From an uncultured Bacteroidota bacterium (GTDB lineage Bacteria > Bacteroidota > Bacteroidia > Bacteroidales > P3), in the NCBI GenBank assembly GCA_902775135.1, contig CACYKY010000011.1, positions 1 through 64,000 of the forward strand: a DNA stretch of 64,000 nucleotides, written 5' to 3'. A model generated the notes under the pieces. The model made no database searches. It worked only from the letters and a program-made list of their open reading frames with translations, and was not told the DNA's origin. Positions within the stretch are counted from its first letter, which is position 1. Every line of letters starts with the position of its first letter. Made by a program: the position numbers and the translations under genes. This document shows, piece by piece, positions 1-8,801 of this stretch.

Positions 1-95
1 TCACGATCGACCTCACGGGCTATGCCCAGGGTGCCTACTTCGTCCGCATCACCGGCGAGCAGGTCAACGCCATCCGCAAGCTCATCGTGAAGTAA
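1..95 (+). CDS. 3' end of a T9SS cargo protein (partial)
   Basis: Only the last 30 codons and the TAA stop are present; the gene begins left of the window. The encoded tail (TIDLTGYAQGAYFVRI, ending KLIVK) is the end of a type IX secretion type A sorting domain, the C-terminal beta-sandwich that targets proteins through the outer membrane and is cleaved by PorU. It is almost identical to the end of the complete giant protein just downstream, so the missing upstream gene is probably a paralogue. Frame and stop are certain; the body of the protein cannot be judged. Confidence 0.85.
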   Translation, partial: TIDLTGYAQGAYFVRITGEQVNAIRKLIVK

Positions 96-148
96 CACTC
101 CCATAAACGGTCCGCAGGCACTCCTGCCTACGGACCCATTCCCAACGG

Positions 149-185
149 AATCCCCGCACGCCAACCCGTGCGGGGATTTTTTTTT
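149..185 (+). terminator. Rho-independent terminator of the partial T9SS gene
   Basis: The perfect 10-bp stem TCCCCGCACG / CGTGCGGGGA (151-160 with 167-176) has a CCAACC loop and is followed by a run of nine T. Two flanking A-T pairs can extend the stem. Confidence 0.9.
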
Positions 186-186
186 C

Positions 187-213
187 TTGCATTTGTTTTT
201 TTTCGTATCTTTG
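187..213 (+). promoter_or_regulatory. Putative Bacteroidota-type promoter of the giant T9SS gene
   Basis: TATCTTTG at 206-213 fits the TAnnTTTG element of Bacteroidota primary-sigma promoters. The upstream element is less clear (TTG at 187-189 or TTTG at 192-195). Initiation here would give a leader of about 140 nt before the ATG at 359, containing a small CCTC/GAGG hairpin and a T run near 240. Confidence 0.5.
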
Positions 214-358
214 CATCACCTCGCGGAAGAGGCGCGTTCTTTTTTTTAAGTGACAATGAAGTTTTTGGCCGTTTCATAACGTTATTATTATAGGCGATAA
301 TAATATGAACTGAACATAAAACAACTTTTTTATTAACTAAATTCAATTAATCCAACAA

Positions 359-3300
359 ATGAAAAAACTGAAACTTTTCGCATTCCTGGCGGCGATGATA
401 GTGCCGTTGGCAATGCAAGCGCAACAGTCACTGCCCATCAGCATGGACTTCGAGGACGAGACTGCGTTCTCGCAGTGGACAATGGTCAACTGCCATTCGT
501 CGACCAACCGTGCTACCTCTTCAAACGATGCCCATGAGGGCACAGGTCTCTTTAAATTCCATTGGAGCACGAACTCCAGCCAGCCGGAGCAGTACCTCAT
601 CACGCCCGAAATCGTCCCTACGGCGAGTGCCACCGAGGTGAGTTTTTGGTATAAGAACGGCGGAAACAACTATTTGGAAAGCTTCGCCGTGGGCTATTCG
701 AGCACCACTGCCGACACAGCCTCCTTTGTGTGGGCCGCTGCCGTCGCAGTTCCGGGAGGCACGCCCTGGACACTTTACTCCACCACCGTACCTGCCGGCA
801 CCAAATATGTGTCCATCAAATGCATCGAGTACGATGCCTATTATCTCTTCATCGACGACATCTATATCGGCGATGCCCCCACCTGCCTTCGTGTCACCGA
901 CCTGACGGTTAGCAATGCTACCGCCGCCGAGATTACCCTCTCGTGGACCGACACCCTCAACAGCGGTGCCACCTACACCCTCTACAATATGGCCGACACC
1001 AGTGTTGTTGCCAGTGGCATTGCCGGCAATACCTACACCGTCACCGGCCTCACCGCCAACACCAGTTATACTTTCGGCATTGTAGCCAACTGCTCTTCCA
1101 CCGATGCCTCGCTGATGGCGAATGTGGTTGCCCGTACCAGCTGTGTGGCCATTGATGGCGATGAGTTGCCTTACGTTATGAACTTCGACAGTGTGTCCAC
1201 CGGTGTGGTGACAGGCGAGAGCCTCCCCTGCTGGACCATCAGCAACGGCACCTCGTCCTATCCCTCCATCAGCTCGTATCAGAGCCACAGTGGCAACAGC
1301 CTTCTCATTTATGGCAGTTCTCCCATCGAGGTGGTGGCCCTGCCCAGCTTCGAGGATGACCTGAGCACGCTGCAACTCTCCTTCTGGCACAAAGCTTACA
1401 GTAACTGGAGCAATGTGGTTGCCGCTTGGGTGGAAGTGGGAGTGATGAGCAACCCCTCCGACCCCTCTACCTTCACCCTTGTGCAGGCTTGCCAGCCCAG
1501 CAACGGAGACTGGACCCAGTTTGAGGTCTCCTTTGCCAACTTCACCTCTGGCAACATAGCCTTCCGCTATGCCGGCACTTCCACCTACAACAGCGTTTAT
1601 ATCGACGATGTCACCGTCCAGGAGCTCCCCTCCTGCACGCGTCCTTCCAGTGTGGAGGTCAGCGGTCTGAGCGCCACCGAGGCTACCCTCACCATCAATG
1701 ATGCCAACAACACTGGTTCTTATTCCGTGGTCATCAACAATGGCGACAGCACTGTTGTCTACTCCAACACGCTTTACATTGACACCCTGCGTGCCAATAC
1801 AGAATACAACGTGCGTGTGCGTACCATTTGTAGCAATGGCAACCCCACCGAGAGCTACACCACCGCCACCTTCCGCACGCTGTGCACTACCATGAGCGTT
1901 CCCTACACCACCGACTTCGAGAACGAGACTCCTGACGCTGTTCCCGGATGCTGGACCAACCTCGGTGGCAACACCAATGTCAAATCCGGCAGCTACGCTG
2001 CCCATGCCGGCACCCAATACCTCGATTTCCGTGGCACCTATCGCAATATGATAGCCATGCCCCAGTTCACCGAGGAAATCAGTGGCCTTCAGGTTCGTTT
2101 TTGGACGCGTCCTGAAAGTACCAGCAACAGCAGTTGCGGTACTCTCCATGTGGGCTATGTGACCAATCTGGCCGACACCTCCACCTTCGTCAGTGTGGCT
2201 TCCTATGCTTACAATGAATTTACCGATTGGGCCGAGAAGGAGGTCTCCATGGCAGGAGCCCCCGAGGGTTCGTACATCGTCTTCATTCAGAAAGCCAATG
2301 CCACCAACTATTATTGGTATATCGACGATGTGACCGTCGAAGTCATTCCCACCTGTGCCCGTCCTGTGAGCGTCAGCGTGAGTGATATCGCCATCGACGG
2401 TGCCACCGTCACTGTCAACGACCCCTCCGAGGCCAACAGCTACTACTATGTCCTCACCCAAGACGGTGTGGGCAACGTGGATAGCAATTTCTTCTACTCC
2501 GACAGCTATGTGTTCAGCAATCTCATGCCCAACACGGCCTACACCATCCATGTGGCCACCTACTGTGGCGACGACACCACTGCTTTTGTCAGCACCTCCT
2601 TCCGCACTGCCTGCACGGCCGTTACTACCGACATGCTGCCCTATACCGAGAGCTTTGAGAGCTATCCTCTCGCTAGCGGCATCATCCCCTGCTGGAGCTA
2701 TCTTGGCAACAATGAGACCAAACTCACTGTTGTGGCCACTCGCGCGCACGACGGAAACAACTCCTATCGCTTTGGCGGCAATGCCACTACTCCCCACGTC
2801 GCACTGCTACCCGAATTCGAGGATGGCATCAGCAACCTGATGCTCAACTTTTGGTTTGTGGCAGAAAACGCCGCACAATCCGGCGACCTCCTTGTGGGTT
2901 ATGTTGAGGACGACACCGTTTTTGTGGCTGTCGACACCCTCCACGCTGCCGACCATACCACTATGGGCGATGCCGAGATCACTTTTGCCGATGCCCCTGC
3001 CGGTGCCCGTATTGCCATTGCCCAGGCGCAGGCCACGGATGCCAACTATTGGTGGTGGATTGACGATATTACCGTCAGCGTTGCCACTGCCTGTGTGCGC
3101 CCCGCCGCTGTTGAGGTGCACAGTGTTGCTACCACCAGCGCCACCATCTGGATTAACGATAGCACACTGCTGAACAACTATAGTGTCGTCGTCATCAACG
3201 ACAATGATACCGTTCAGTATCTCAACGCCACCGACACACTGGTTTCCGTCACCAACCTTCTCCCCGGCACGCTGTATACTGTCAGTGTCCGCGCCCTCTG

Positions 3301-5467
3301 TGGCGGCGACTCCACCACTGCTGTCAGCACCTCCTTCCTCACCGAGTGCGAAAACATCGCCACCCTGCCTTGGACTGAAGGTTTCGAGAACTGGACCACC
3401 GGCGCAGCAGGCTTCAGCCCTTGCTGGAACCGCTTCTATCAGGGTTACTCAGCTTCCACCACCAGTTATCCCTATGTTGTGGCAGAAGGTCGTAATGGCA
3501 GCACCAACGCCCTGCGCTTCTACTCCGTCTATGACGCTGACGAAACCTCTGTCTCCTACAACTACTCTGTTGCCTATCTGCCTGTCTTCGATACTGTTGT
3601 CAGCAGCCTGATGATGAACTTCTGGTTCCAGGCCGACGAACCTGAATACACCGAGCTCTATGTTGGCGTCAGCAGTTCCACCGCCGACACCTCCACCTTC
3701 ACCCGCCTGCTCACCATCGTCCCTGCCGACGACCAGTGGCACGAGTACGACCTCGACTTCAGCACCTACACCGGCACTGGCAACCGCATCACCTTCGTGC
3801 AGAAGAATGTCGATGGTGAAACGGAGTATGACTACTACGACGACGAGTCTTACACCTACAGCAGCAGCTACGGCCATGTTGACGACATCACTGTCGATTT
3901 CCTTGGCACTTGCGTCCGTCCATCCTCCCTCGTGATCTCCGATGTCGACGACACCCATGCCACCCTCACGTGGACCGATGCCAACAGCACTGGTGACTAT
4001 GTGGTTACCTGCTCCAATGGCGACTCCATCACCGTCAATGGTGCGCTGACCTACACCTTCAGCAACCTCACGCCCGGTACCAACTACACTGTCAGTGTGC
4101 GCCGCATCTGCAGCGGGGAGCTCACCAACGAGCGCACCGCCTCCTTCCGCACCGCTACCATTCCCGTCACCACTCTGCCCTACACCACGGGCTTCGAGGC
4201 TGGCGACGACCAGCAGTGGGACTTTGTGCAGGGCAACGGCAACCAGTGGACTATCGGCTCCGCCGCTGCCAGTACTGGCAGCAACAGTCTCTATGTCTCC
4301 AACGATGGTGGCGCAACCCGCAGCTACAATGGCAGCGCCGCCTCCACAGTCTATGCCGTCCGCAACTTCCAGCTTCCTGCTGGCGAGTATAACGTCAGCT
4401 TCGACTGGAATGCTCAGGGCGAAAGCAATTACGACATCCTCCGTGTCTTCGCCATGCCCGACAGTTTGACGCTCAATGCCAACACCTTTGGCGCTTCCTC
4501 CTATACCACTGGTGTTCCCGCCGGTTGGCAGGATGTTGTCGGCGGCAAACTCAACCTTGACACCACCTGGAGCCAGGCCAGCGGCACCTTCACCGTGGAC
4601 AACGCCGGTCTCTATAAGCTCGTCTTCATGTGGCGCAACGACGACGGCGTCATCAACAACCCCGCTGCCGCCATCGACAATGTCGCCCTCTCTGCCGTTG
4701 AGGATACCACCGCTCCCCAACCCACGATGTACACCGTGAGTGTCAGCTCGGCCGATGCCGCCATGGGTACCGCCACCGTCAGCGACACCATCGTCGAGGC
4801 CGGCACCAATGTCACCGCCACCGCTACGGCCAACAGCGGCTACCACTTTGTCAACTGGACCGCCAACGGCAACGCCGTCAGCACCGACAACCCCTACACC
4901 TTTGCCGTCAGCGCCGACATAGCCCTCGTGGCCAACTTCGAAGCTGACAGCACCATGCCCATCGAATGTGTCGACCCGTCCAACGTTACAGCCACCGACA
5001 TCACTGCCTCGTCAGCCACCATCAGCTGGGAGGCCGGCGGCAACGAGAGACAGTGGGTGGTTGACTACAATGGCCATTCCGACACTACCTCTACCAACCC
5101 CTACATCCTCACCGGCCTTGATCCCAACACCAACTATGTCGTCAAGGTCAAGGCCCTCTGCGGCGACGGCAACGAGAGCGGCTGGAGCACTCCTGCTACC
5201 TTCACCACCGCCACTGTGGGCATCCATGAAGCGAATGACGTTGCCTTGACCCTCTACCCGAACCCTGCCACCACCACCGTCACCCTCACGGGCTTCGATG
5301 GCCAGGCTACGGTTACGATAGTCGACATGAACGGCCGCGCAATGGGTGAGTACACTGCCAACGACAACACCCTCACGATCGACCTCGCAGGCTATGCCCA
5401 GGGGGCCTACTTCGTCCGCATCACCGGCGAGCAGGTCAATTCCATCCGCAAGCTCATCGTGAAGTAA
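359..5467 (+). CDS. Giant modular surface protein with T9SS type A sorting domain
   Basis: This 1702-residue secreted protein starts with a clear signal peptide (MKKLKLFAFLAAMIVPLAMQA). The body alternates jelly-roll modules of the choice-of-anchor-J / cleaved-adhesin type (hallmarks YxxxFE and YIDDVTV) with fibronectin-III-like modules opening with a C-x-RP motif near residues 178, 425, 665, 911 and 1184. A further jelly-roll spans about 1275-1450, an InlB/Flg_new type repeat about 1458-1525, and a last FN3 about 1537-1620. The C-terminus (YPNP near 1632, ending KLIVK) is a type A sorting domain, so the product should pass the outer membrane by T9SS and be anchored or released. Its ligand cannot be read from sequence; adhesin or substrate-binding roles are inference. 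The gene is monocistronic, between its own promoter and terminator. Confidence 0.93.
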   Translation: MKKLKLFAFLAAMIVPLAMQAQQSLPISMDFEDETAFSQWTMVNCHSSTNRATSSNDAHEGTGLFKFHWSTNSSQPEQYLITPEIVPTASATEVSFWYKNGGNNYLESFAVGYSSTTADTASFVWAAAVAVPGGTPWTLYSTTVPAGTKYVSIKCIEYDAYYLFIDDIYIGDAPTCLRVTDLTVSNATAAEITLSWTDTLNSGATYTLYNMADTSVVASGIAGNTYTVTGLTANTSYTFGIVANCSSTDASLMANVVARTSCVAIDGDELPYVMNFDSVSTGVVTGESLPCWTISNGTSSYPSISSYQSHSGNSLLIYGSSPIEVVALPSFEDDLSTLQLSFWHKAYSNWSNVVAAWVEVGVMSNPSDPSTFTLVQACQPSNGDWTQFEVSFANFTSGNIAFRYAGTSTYNSVYIDDVTVQELPSCTRPSSVEVSGLSATEATLTINDANNTGSYSVVINNGDSTVVYSNTLYIDTLRANTEYNVRVRTICSNGNPTESYTTATFRTLCTTMSVPYTTDFENETPDAVPGCWTNLGGNTNVKSGSYAAHAGTQYLDFRGTYRNMIAMPQFTEEISGLQVRFWTRPESTSNSSCGTLHVGYVTNLADTSTFVSVASYAYNEFTDWAEKEVSMAGAPEGSYIVFIQKANATNYYWYIDDVTVEVIPTCARPVSVSVSDIAIDGATVTVNDPSEANSYYYVLTQDGVGNVDSNFFYSDSYVFSNLMPNTAYTIHVATYCGDDTTAFVSTSFRTACTAVTTDMLPYTESFESYPLASGIIPCWSYLGNNETKLTVVATRAHDGNNSYRFGGNATTPHVALLPEFEDGISNLMLNFWFVAENAAQSGDLLVGYVEDDTVFVAVDTLHAADHTTMGDAEITFADAPAGARIAIAQAQATDANYWWWIDDITVSVATACVRPAAVEVHSVATTSATIWINDSTLLNNYSVVVINDNDTVQYLNATDTLVSVTNLLPGTLYTVSVRALCGGDSTTAVSTSFLTECENIATLPWTEGFENWTTGAAGFSPCWNRFYQGYSASTTSYPYVVAEGRNGSTNALRFYSVYDADETSVSYNYSVAYLPVFDTVVSSLMMNFWFQADEPEYTELYVGVSSSTADTSTFTRLLTIVPADDQWHEYDLDFSTYTGTGNRITFVQKNVDGETEYDYYDDESYTYSSSYGHVDDITVDFLGTCVRPSSLVISDVDDTHATLTWTDANSTGDYVVTCSNGDSITVNGALTYTFSNLTPGTNYTVSVRRICSGELTNERTASFRTATIPVTTLPYTTGFEAGDDQQWDFVQGNGNQWTIGSAAASTGSNSLYVSNDGGATRSYNGSAASTVYAVRNFQLPAGEYNVSFDWNAQGESNYDILRVFAMPDSLTLNANTFGASSYTTGVPAGWQDVVGGKLNLDTTWSQASGTFTVDNAGLYKLVFMWRNDDGVINNPAAAIDNVALSAVEDTTAPQPTMYTVSVSSADAAMGTATVSDTIVEAGTNVTATATANSGYHFVNWTANGNAVSTDNPYTFAVSADIALVANFEADSTMPIECVDPSNVTATDITASSATISWEAGGNERQWVVDYNGHSDTTSTNPYILTGLDPNTNYVVKVKALCGDGNESGWSTPATFTTATVGIHEANDVALTLYPNPATTTVTLTGFDGQATVTIVDMNGRAMGEYTANDNTLTIDLAGYAQGAYFVRITGEQVNSIRKLIVK

Positions 5468-5552
5468 CACTCCCATAAGGGCCCGCAGGCGCCCCTGCCT
5501 GCAGCCCATCCCTACGGAATCCCCGCACGCCAACCCGTGCGGGGATTTTTTA
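5373..5552 (+). repeat. Downstream copy of the duplicated 3' end plus terminator
   Basis: Partner of bases 1-185 (offset 5372). Few differences occur in the coding part (Thr/Ala and Ala/Ser exchanges) and a few more in the 3' untranslated stretch; the terminator stem-loop is identical. Confidence 0.85.
5519..5551 (+). terminator. Rho-independent terminator of the giant T9SS gene
   Basis: Stem TCCCCGCACG (5520-5529), loop CCAACC, stem CGTGCGGGGA (5536-5545), then a T run. It is the same hairpin as at 151-176. Confidence 0.9.
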
Positions 5553-5916
5553 TTCTCCCACCGTGCCTCAAACCACTATCAAACAGCCACTTCCTCTAAC
5601 CCTTTTCATATGGAGTTGAATACTATATAGGAAATGTCGAACAAACACGAAGAAACAGCCCCTTTCTCTCCTGATGTGTGATGTGAAGAAAGGCGGGGAG
5701 AAAATAAATAAAGTACTGATATATAGAATGTAAATCCATGAATGGGCTATTTTGAGCGATTTAGGGACTGTTTTTTGTGCAAAAAAGGGATAGAAAGGGA
5801 GACATGAAGCGTGTTTTGTGGGGTGGGAGAGGGGTATGGGAGAAAAAAATATCAAATCATATAATGTGGATTTACAATGAGTTGTGGAATATTTTGAAAA
5901 AAATTTGAAAAAAACT
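5552..5916. other. Gene-free, AT-rich intergenic stretch
   Basis: No convincing gene, RNA or repeat was seen between the terminator and the tRNA-operon promoter. The open frame crossing it on the minus strand is an antisense read of the tRNAs. Confidence 0.6.
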
Positions 5917-5947
5917 TTTGCTGTATTTGAAAAAAGTAGTATTTTTG
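5917..5947 (+). promoter_or_regulatory. Strong promoter of the tRNA-tuf-secE-rpoBC region
   Basis: TTTG at 5917-5920, exactly 19 nt, then TATTTTTG at 5940-5947: a full match to the Bacteroidota TTTG-N19-TAnnTTTG consensus, in an A-rich setting. It lies 46 nt before the first tRNA. Confidence 0.85.
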
Positions 5948-5993
5948 CAACCTCAATCGACGAGAAAAAGAGTTGTTTGAAAGGTTGACAGAA

Positions 5994-6066
5994 GCCGATG
6001 TAACTCAGTTGGTAGAGTAGCTGATTTGTAATCAGCCTGTCGGGGGTTCGAGTCCCTTCATCGGCT
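5994..6066 (+). tRNA. tRNA-Thr (anticodon TGT)
   Basis: A complete cloverleaf: acceptor GCCGATG / CATCGGC, anticodon stem GCTGA / TCAGC around loop TTTGTAA (anticodon TGT), T loop TTCGAGT, discriminator T. CCA is not encoded. First of four clustered tRNAs. Confidence 0.95.
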
Positions 6067-6109
6067 CGAGACCGGCACTTGGAAAACTGAGTAGTCGGAC
6101 AACAATATC

Positions 6110-6191
6110 GGGGGAGTCGCATAGCGGCAATTGCAACAGACTGTAAATCTGTCCTCGGAAGAGTTCGGTGGTTCGAGTCCACCCTCCCCCA
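6110..6191 (+). tRNA. tRNA-Tyr (anticodon GTA)
   Basis: A class II tRNA of 82 nt with acceptor GGGGGAG / CTCCCCC, anticodon stem ACAGA / TCTGT around CTGTAAA (anticodon GTA), a long variable arm, and discriminator A. CCA is not encoded. Confidence 0.95.
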
Positions 6192-6213
6192 CGAAATACC
6201 AAAACTAAGAGAA

Positions 6214-6286
6214 GCGGAAGTAGCTCATTTGGTAGAGCGATAGCCTTCCAAGCTATAGGTGGCGGGTTCGAGCCCCGTCTTCCGCT
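6214..6286 (+). tRNA. tRNA-Gly (anticodon TCC)
   Basis: Acceptor GCGGAAG / CTTCCGC, anticodon stem ATAGC / GCTAT around CTTCCAA (anticodon TCC), T arm GCGGG-TTCGAGC-CCCGT, discriminator T. Confidence 0.95.
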
Positions 6287-6369
6287 CAGAAGCGGGAAAC
6301 AGGAGAAGCCCCAAGCCCCGCGCTTCGAAAAGAAAAGGTACTCAAAAAGAGAGAGTGCGAAAGAAAAAA

Positions 6370-6441
6370 GCCGCAGTAGCTCAGTGGTAGAGCGCTTCCT
6401 TGGTAAGGAAGAGGTCACGAGTCCGACTCTCGTCTGTGGCT
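6370..6441 (+). tRNA. tRNA-Thr (anticodon GGT)
   Basis: Acceptor GCCGCAG / CTGTGGC with one G-T pair, anticodon stem CTTCC / GGAAG around TTGGTAA (anticodon GGT). With the preceding tRNAs it reproduces the Thr(TGT)-Tyr(GTA)-Gly(TCC)-Thr(GGT)-tuf order known from Escherichia coli (thrU tyrU glyT thrT tufB). Confidence 0.95.
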
Positions 6442-6447
6442 CTCTTT

Positions 6448-6463
6448 TTATGCGAAAGCATAA
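6448..6463 (+). other. Small GNRA hairpin between the tRNAs and tuf
   Basis: TTATGC - GAAA - GCATAA forms a 6-bp stem capped by a GAAA tetraloop seven bases after the last tRNA. It has no T run, so it is more likely an RNA-processing or stability element than a terminator. Confidence 0.4.
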
Positions 6464-6558
6464 GGGAAAAGAAAAAGGAAATGCGAGGACGGAAGCCGTG
6501 TGCACGCCCTCTTTGAACGTGAATTAATATTATTGTTAACATTTAATACGTATTAAAA

Positions 6559-7746
6559 ATGGCAAAAGAAAAATTCGATCGCTCTAAACCGCACGTCAAC
6601 ATCGGTACTATCGGCCACGTTGACCATGGTAAGACCACCCTCACCGCCGCTATCACCAAAGTGCTGGCCGAGAAGGGTCTGTCCGAAGTGAAATCCTTCG
6701 ACTCCATCGACTCCGCTCCCGAAGAGAAAGAGCGTGGTATCACCATTAACACCGCTCACGTCGAGTATCAGACTGAGACCCGCCACTATGCCCACGTGGA
6801 CTGCCCCGGTCACGCTGACTATGTGAAGAACATGGTTACCGGTGCTGCCCAGATGGACGGTGCTATCCTCGTTGTGGCCGCCACCGACGGTCCCATGCCC
6901 CAGACCCGTGAGCACATCCTGCTCGCCCGTCAGGTTGGTGTTCCCCAGCTCGTTGTGTTCCTGAACAAGTGCGACCTTGTTGACGACCCCGAGCTGCTCG
7001 ACCTCGTCGAGATGGAAATCCGCGAGCTCCTGAACTCCTACGATTTCGATGGCGACAATATCCCCATCATCCGTGGTTCCGCCCTCGCCGCCCTGAACGG
7101 CGAACCCAGCGGTGTCAAAGCCGTTGAGGAACTGATGAACGCTGTCGACACCTGGATCCCCCTGCCCACCCGCGCTGTGGATAAGGACTTCCTGATGCCC
7201 ATCGAGGACGTGTTCTCCATCACCGGCCGTGGTACCGTTGCCACCGGTCGTATCGAGACTGGTGTTATCCACACTGGCGACCCCGTCGACATCATCGGTA
7301 TGGGTGCCGAGAAGCTGAAGAGCACCGTCACCGGCGTTGAGATGTTCCGCAAGATCCTCGATGAGGGTGAAGCTGGCGACAACGTGGGTCTGCTCCTCCG
7401 TGGTATCGACAAGAACGAGATCCGTCGCGGTATGGTTATCGCCAAGCCCGGCTCGGTGAAACCTCACCACAAATTCGAGGCTGCTGTCTATATCCTGAAG
7501 AAAGAGGAAGGCGGCCGTCACACCCCGTTCCACAACAACTATCGTCCCCAGTTCTACTTCCGTACCACTGACGTCACCGGTACCATCATGCTCCCCGAGG
7601 GCCGCGAGATGGTCATGCCTGGCGACAACCTGACGATCACTGTGGAGCTGATCTCCGACATCGCTCTGAACGAGAACCTCCGCTTCGCTATCCGCGAGGG
7701 TGGCCGCACCGTTGGTTCCGGTCAGGTGACCAAGATCATCGAATAA
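6559..7746 (+). CDS. tuf: Translation elongation factor Tu
   Basis: EF-Tu (395 aa, full length) is the GTPase that delivers aminoacyl-tRNA to the ribosome. All G motifs are present: GHVDHGKT (19-26), the ERGITI switch I segment (about 59-64), DCPGH (82-86), NKCD (137-140) and SAL (175-177), followed by the two beta-barrel domains. The ATG follows an AT-rich leader without a Shine-Dalgarno sequence, as is usual for highly expressed Bacteroidota genes. It lies between the four tRNAs and tRNA-Trp and is likely co-transcribed with them. No second copy is in the window. Confidence 0.99.
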   Translation: MAKEKFDRSKPHVNIGTIGHVDHGKTTLTAAITKVLAEKGLSEVKSFDSIDSAPEEKERGITINTAHVEYQTETRHYAHVDCPGHADYVKNMVTGAAQMDGAILVVAATDGPMPQTREHILLARQVGVPQLVVFLNKCDLVDDPELLDLVEMEIRELLNSYDFDGDNIPIIRGSALAALNGEPSGVKAVEELMNAVDTWIPLPTRAVDKDFLMPIEDVFSITGRGTVATGRIETGVIHTGDPVDIIGMGAEKLKSTVTGVEMFRKILDEGEAGDNVGLLLRGIDKNEIRRGMVIAKPGSVKPHHKFEAAVYILKKEEGGRHTPFHNNYRPQFYFRTTDVTGTIMLPEGREMVMPGDNLTITVELISDIALNENLRFAIREGGRTVGSGQVTKIIE

Positions 7747-7763
7747 GACGATCGGCAAACCTA

Positions 7764-7789
7764 GGAGCCGGGAGAGAACGCCCGGCTCC
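7764..7789 (+). other. Hairpin between tuf and tRNA-Trp
   Basis: GGAGCCGGG (7764-7772) pairs perfectly with CCCGGCTCC (7781-7789) across an 8-nt loop. No T run follows and tRNA-Trp starts 6 nt later, so this is a processing signal or weak attenuator rather than a standard terminator. Confidence 0.6.
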
Positions 7790-7794
7790 ATTAC

Positions 7795-7868
7795 AGGGGC
7801 ATAGTTAAATGGTATAATGGCGGTCTCCAAAACCGTGGTTGGGAGTTCGATTCTCTCTGCCCCTGCCA
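7795..7868 (+). tRNA. tRNA-Trp (anticodon CCA)
   Basis: Acceptor AGGGGCA / TGCCCCT, anticodon stem GCGGT / ACCGT around CTCCAAA (anticodon CCA), discriminator G at 7865. Unlike the other four tRNAs here, the 3' CCA is encoded (7866-7868). It sits between tuf and secE, a position seen in many bacteria. Confidence 0.95.
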
Positions 7869-7895
7869 ATAAGAAAAAACTAGTTTAAAAAGAAA

Positions 7896-8111
7896 ATGTC
7901 AAAGTTTGGTGAATATGTGAAGTCGAGCTACGACGAATTGGTGCACAAAGTGTCGTGGCCCACGTTCAAGGAGTTGCAGAGCAGCGCTGTTGTCGTTGCC
8001 GTAGCTTCCGTTATTATTGCCCTTATCGTCTTCGCTATGGACATCCTCTTCGGTGTGCAGAGTGGTGGCTGGAAGGGTTTGCTTGGAAACTTTTACAATC
8101 TGCTTGGCTAG
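7896..8111 (+). CDS. secE: Preprotein translocase subunit SecE
   Basis: A 71-residue single-span SecE, the small subunit that clamps SecY in the Sec translocon. It has the amphipathic N-terminal helix with the conserved KVSWPTFKEL segment (18-27) and one transmembrane helix at about 31-54. The length is normal for the short single-span form. The neighbours tRNA-Trp and nusG are the classical context. A spacer of 108 nt with no recognisable element separates it from nusG. Confidence 0.96.
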   Translation: MSKFGEYVKSSYDELVHKVSWPTFKELQSSAVVVAVASVIIALIVFAMDILFGVQSGGWKGLLGNFYNLLG

Positions 8112-8219
8112 CAGGTCGCACCAGTGCCGAGGTCTTGCTTCCCAAATTTTTTGAGGCCGTCGGCGGCGACATGAGAACCAACGGTTTTTAAGTTTATTTC
8201 ACTGTTTTTTATACTATCA

Positions 8220-8765
8220 ATGGAACAGCAGGAAAAAAAGTGGTATGTGATCCGGGCTATCGCCGGCAAGGAAAAGAAGGCTAAAGAGTACATCGAAAGC
8301 GAGATGGCCAAACGCGGCTGGAGCAACGATGTGCCCACGGTGCTTATCCCCACCGAGCAGGTGGTCGCCATTCGCAACGGAAAGAAAGTGGTCAAGGACC
8401 GCAATTATTTCCCCGGCTACGTCATTATCGAAGCCAACCTGCGTGACGAGATCATCCCCGTTATCCAGAACCTGCCCAATGTGCTCGATTTTTTGAGAGA
8501 GCGCGAGGGCAAGCCCATTCCTATGCGTCAGAACGAAGTCAACCGCATCCTCGGCAAGATGGATGAGCAGTTGGAGAACGCCGACGCCATGGACCGTTTC
8601 ATTGTGGGCGAGAACGTCAAAGTCATCGATGGCGCTTTCAACAGTTTCATCGGTGTAGTCGAAGAGGTCAACGAAGAGAAGAAGAAATTGAAAGTTACGG
8701 TCAAGATCTTCGGACGCAAGACCCCGCTCGAACTCAGTTACTCGCAGGTAGAAAAAGAACAGTAA
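8220..8765 (+). CDS. nusG: Transcription termination/antitermination factor NusG
   Basis: A 181-residue NusG, which binds RNA polymerase, modulates pausing and links it to Rho or the leading ribosome. The N-terminal NGN domain opens with KWYVIRAIAGKEKKAKEYI and contains the NYFPGYV segment. The C-terminal KOW domain begins near residue 126 (VKVIDGAFNSFIGVVEE) and ends at LSYSQVEKE. The start is the ATG at 8220, consistent with family length. Second gene of the secE-nusG-rplKAJL-rpoBC series. Confidence 0.98.
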   Translation: MEQQEKKWYVIRAIAGKEKKAKEYIESEMAKRGWSNDVPTVLIPTEQVVAIRNGKKVVKDRNYFPGYVIIEANLRDEIIPVIQNLPNVLDFLREREGKPIPMRQNEVNRILGKMDEQLENADAMDRFIVGENVKVIDGAFNSFIGVVEEVNEEKKKLKVTVKIFGRKTPLELSYSQVEKEQ

Positions 8766-8801
8766 ATCCTAATCAACTAACCTTATTTAAAATTTAATTC
8801 A

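Larger units (their letters stand above)
1..185 (+). repeat. Upstream copy of a duplicated gene 3' end plus terminator
   Basis: Bases 1-185 match 5373-5552 nearly base for base through the last 30 codons, the stop, the 3' untranslated stretch (CACTCCCATAA then a GC-rich inverted repeat) and the terminator hairpin. Such similarity in untranslated DNA points to recent tandem duplication or gene conversion between neighbouring T9SS cargo genes. Confidence 0.85.

Noticed and set aside
13..95. Separate small gene at the left edge
   Set aside because: The frame is the tail of a sorting domain, so it is the end of a larger gene.
521..4846. Long minus-strand frames (758 and 465 codons) inside the giant T9SS gene
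   Set aside because: They mirror the codon bias of the sense gene, have Gly/Val/Ala-rich low-complexity sequence and match no family pattern.
5568..6505. Minus-strand frames of 204 and 157 codons across the tRNA cluster
   Set aside because: They are antisense reads of tRNA genes. Peptides such as DSNHRTLPRTDLQS and DEGTRTPDRLITNQLLY are known artefacts of tRNA complement.
7955..8191. 78-codon frame overlapping secE
   Set aside because: Out of frame with secE, Arg/Cys-rich, and without a homologous pattern.
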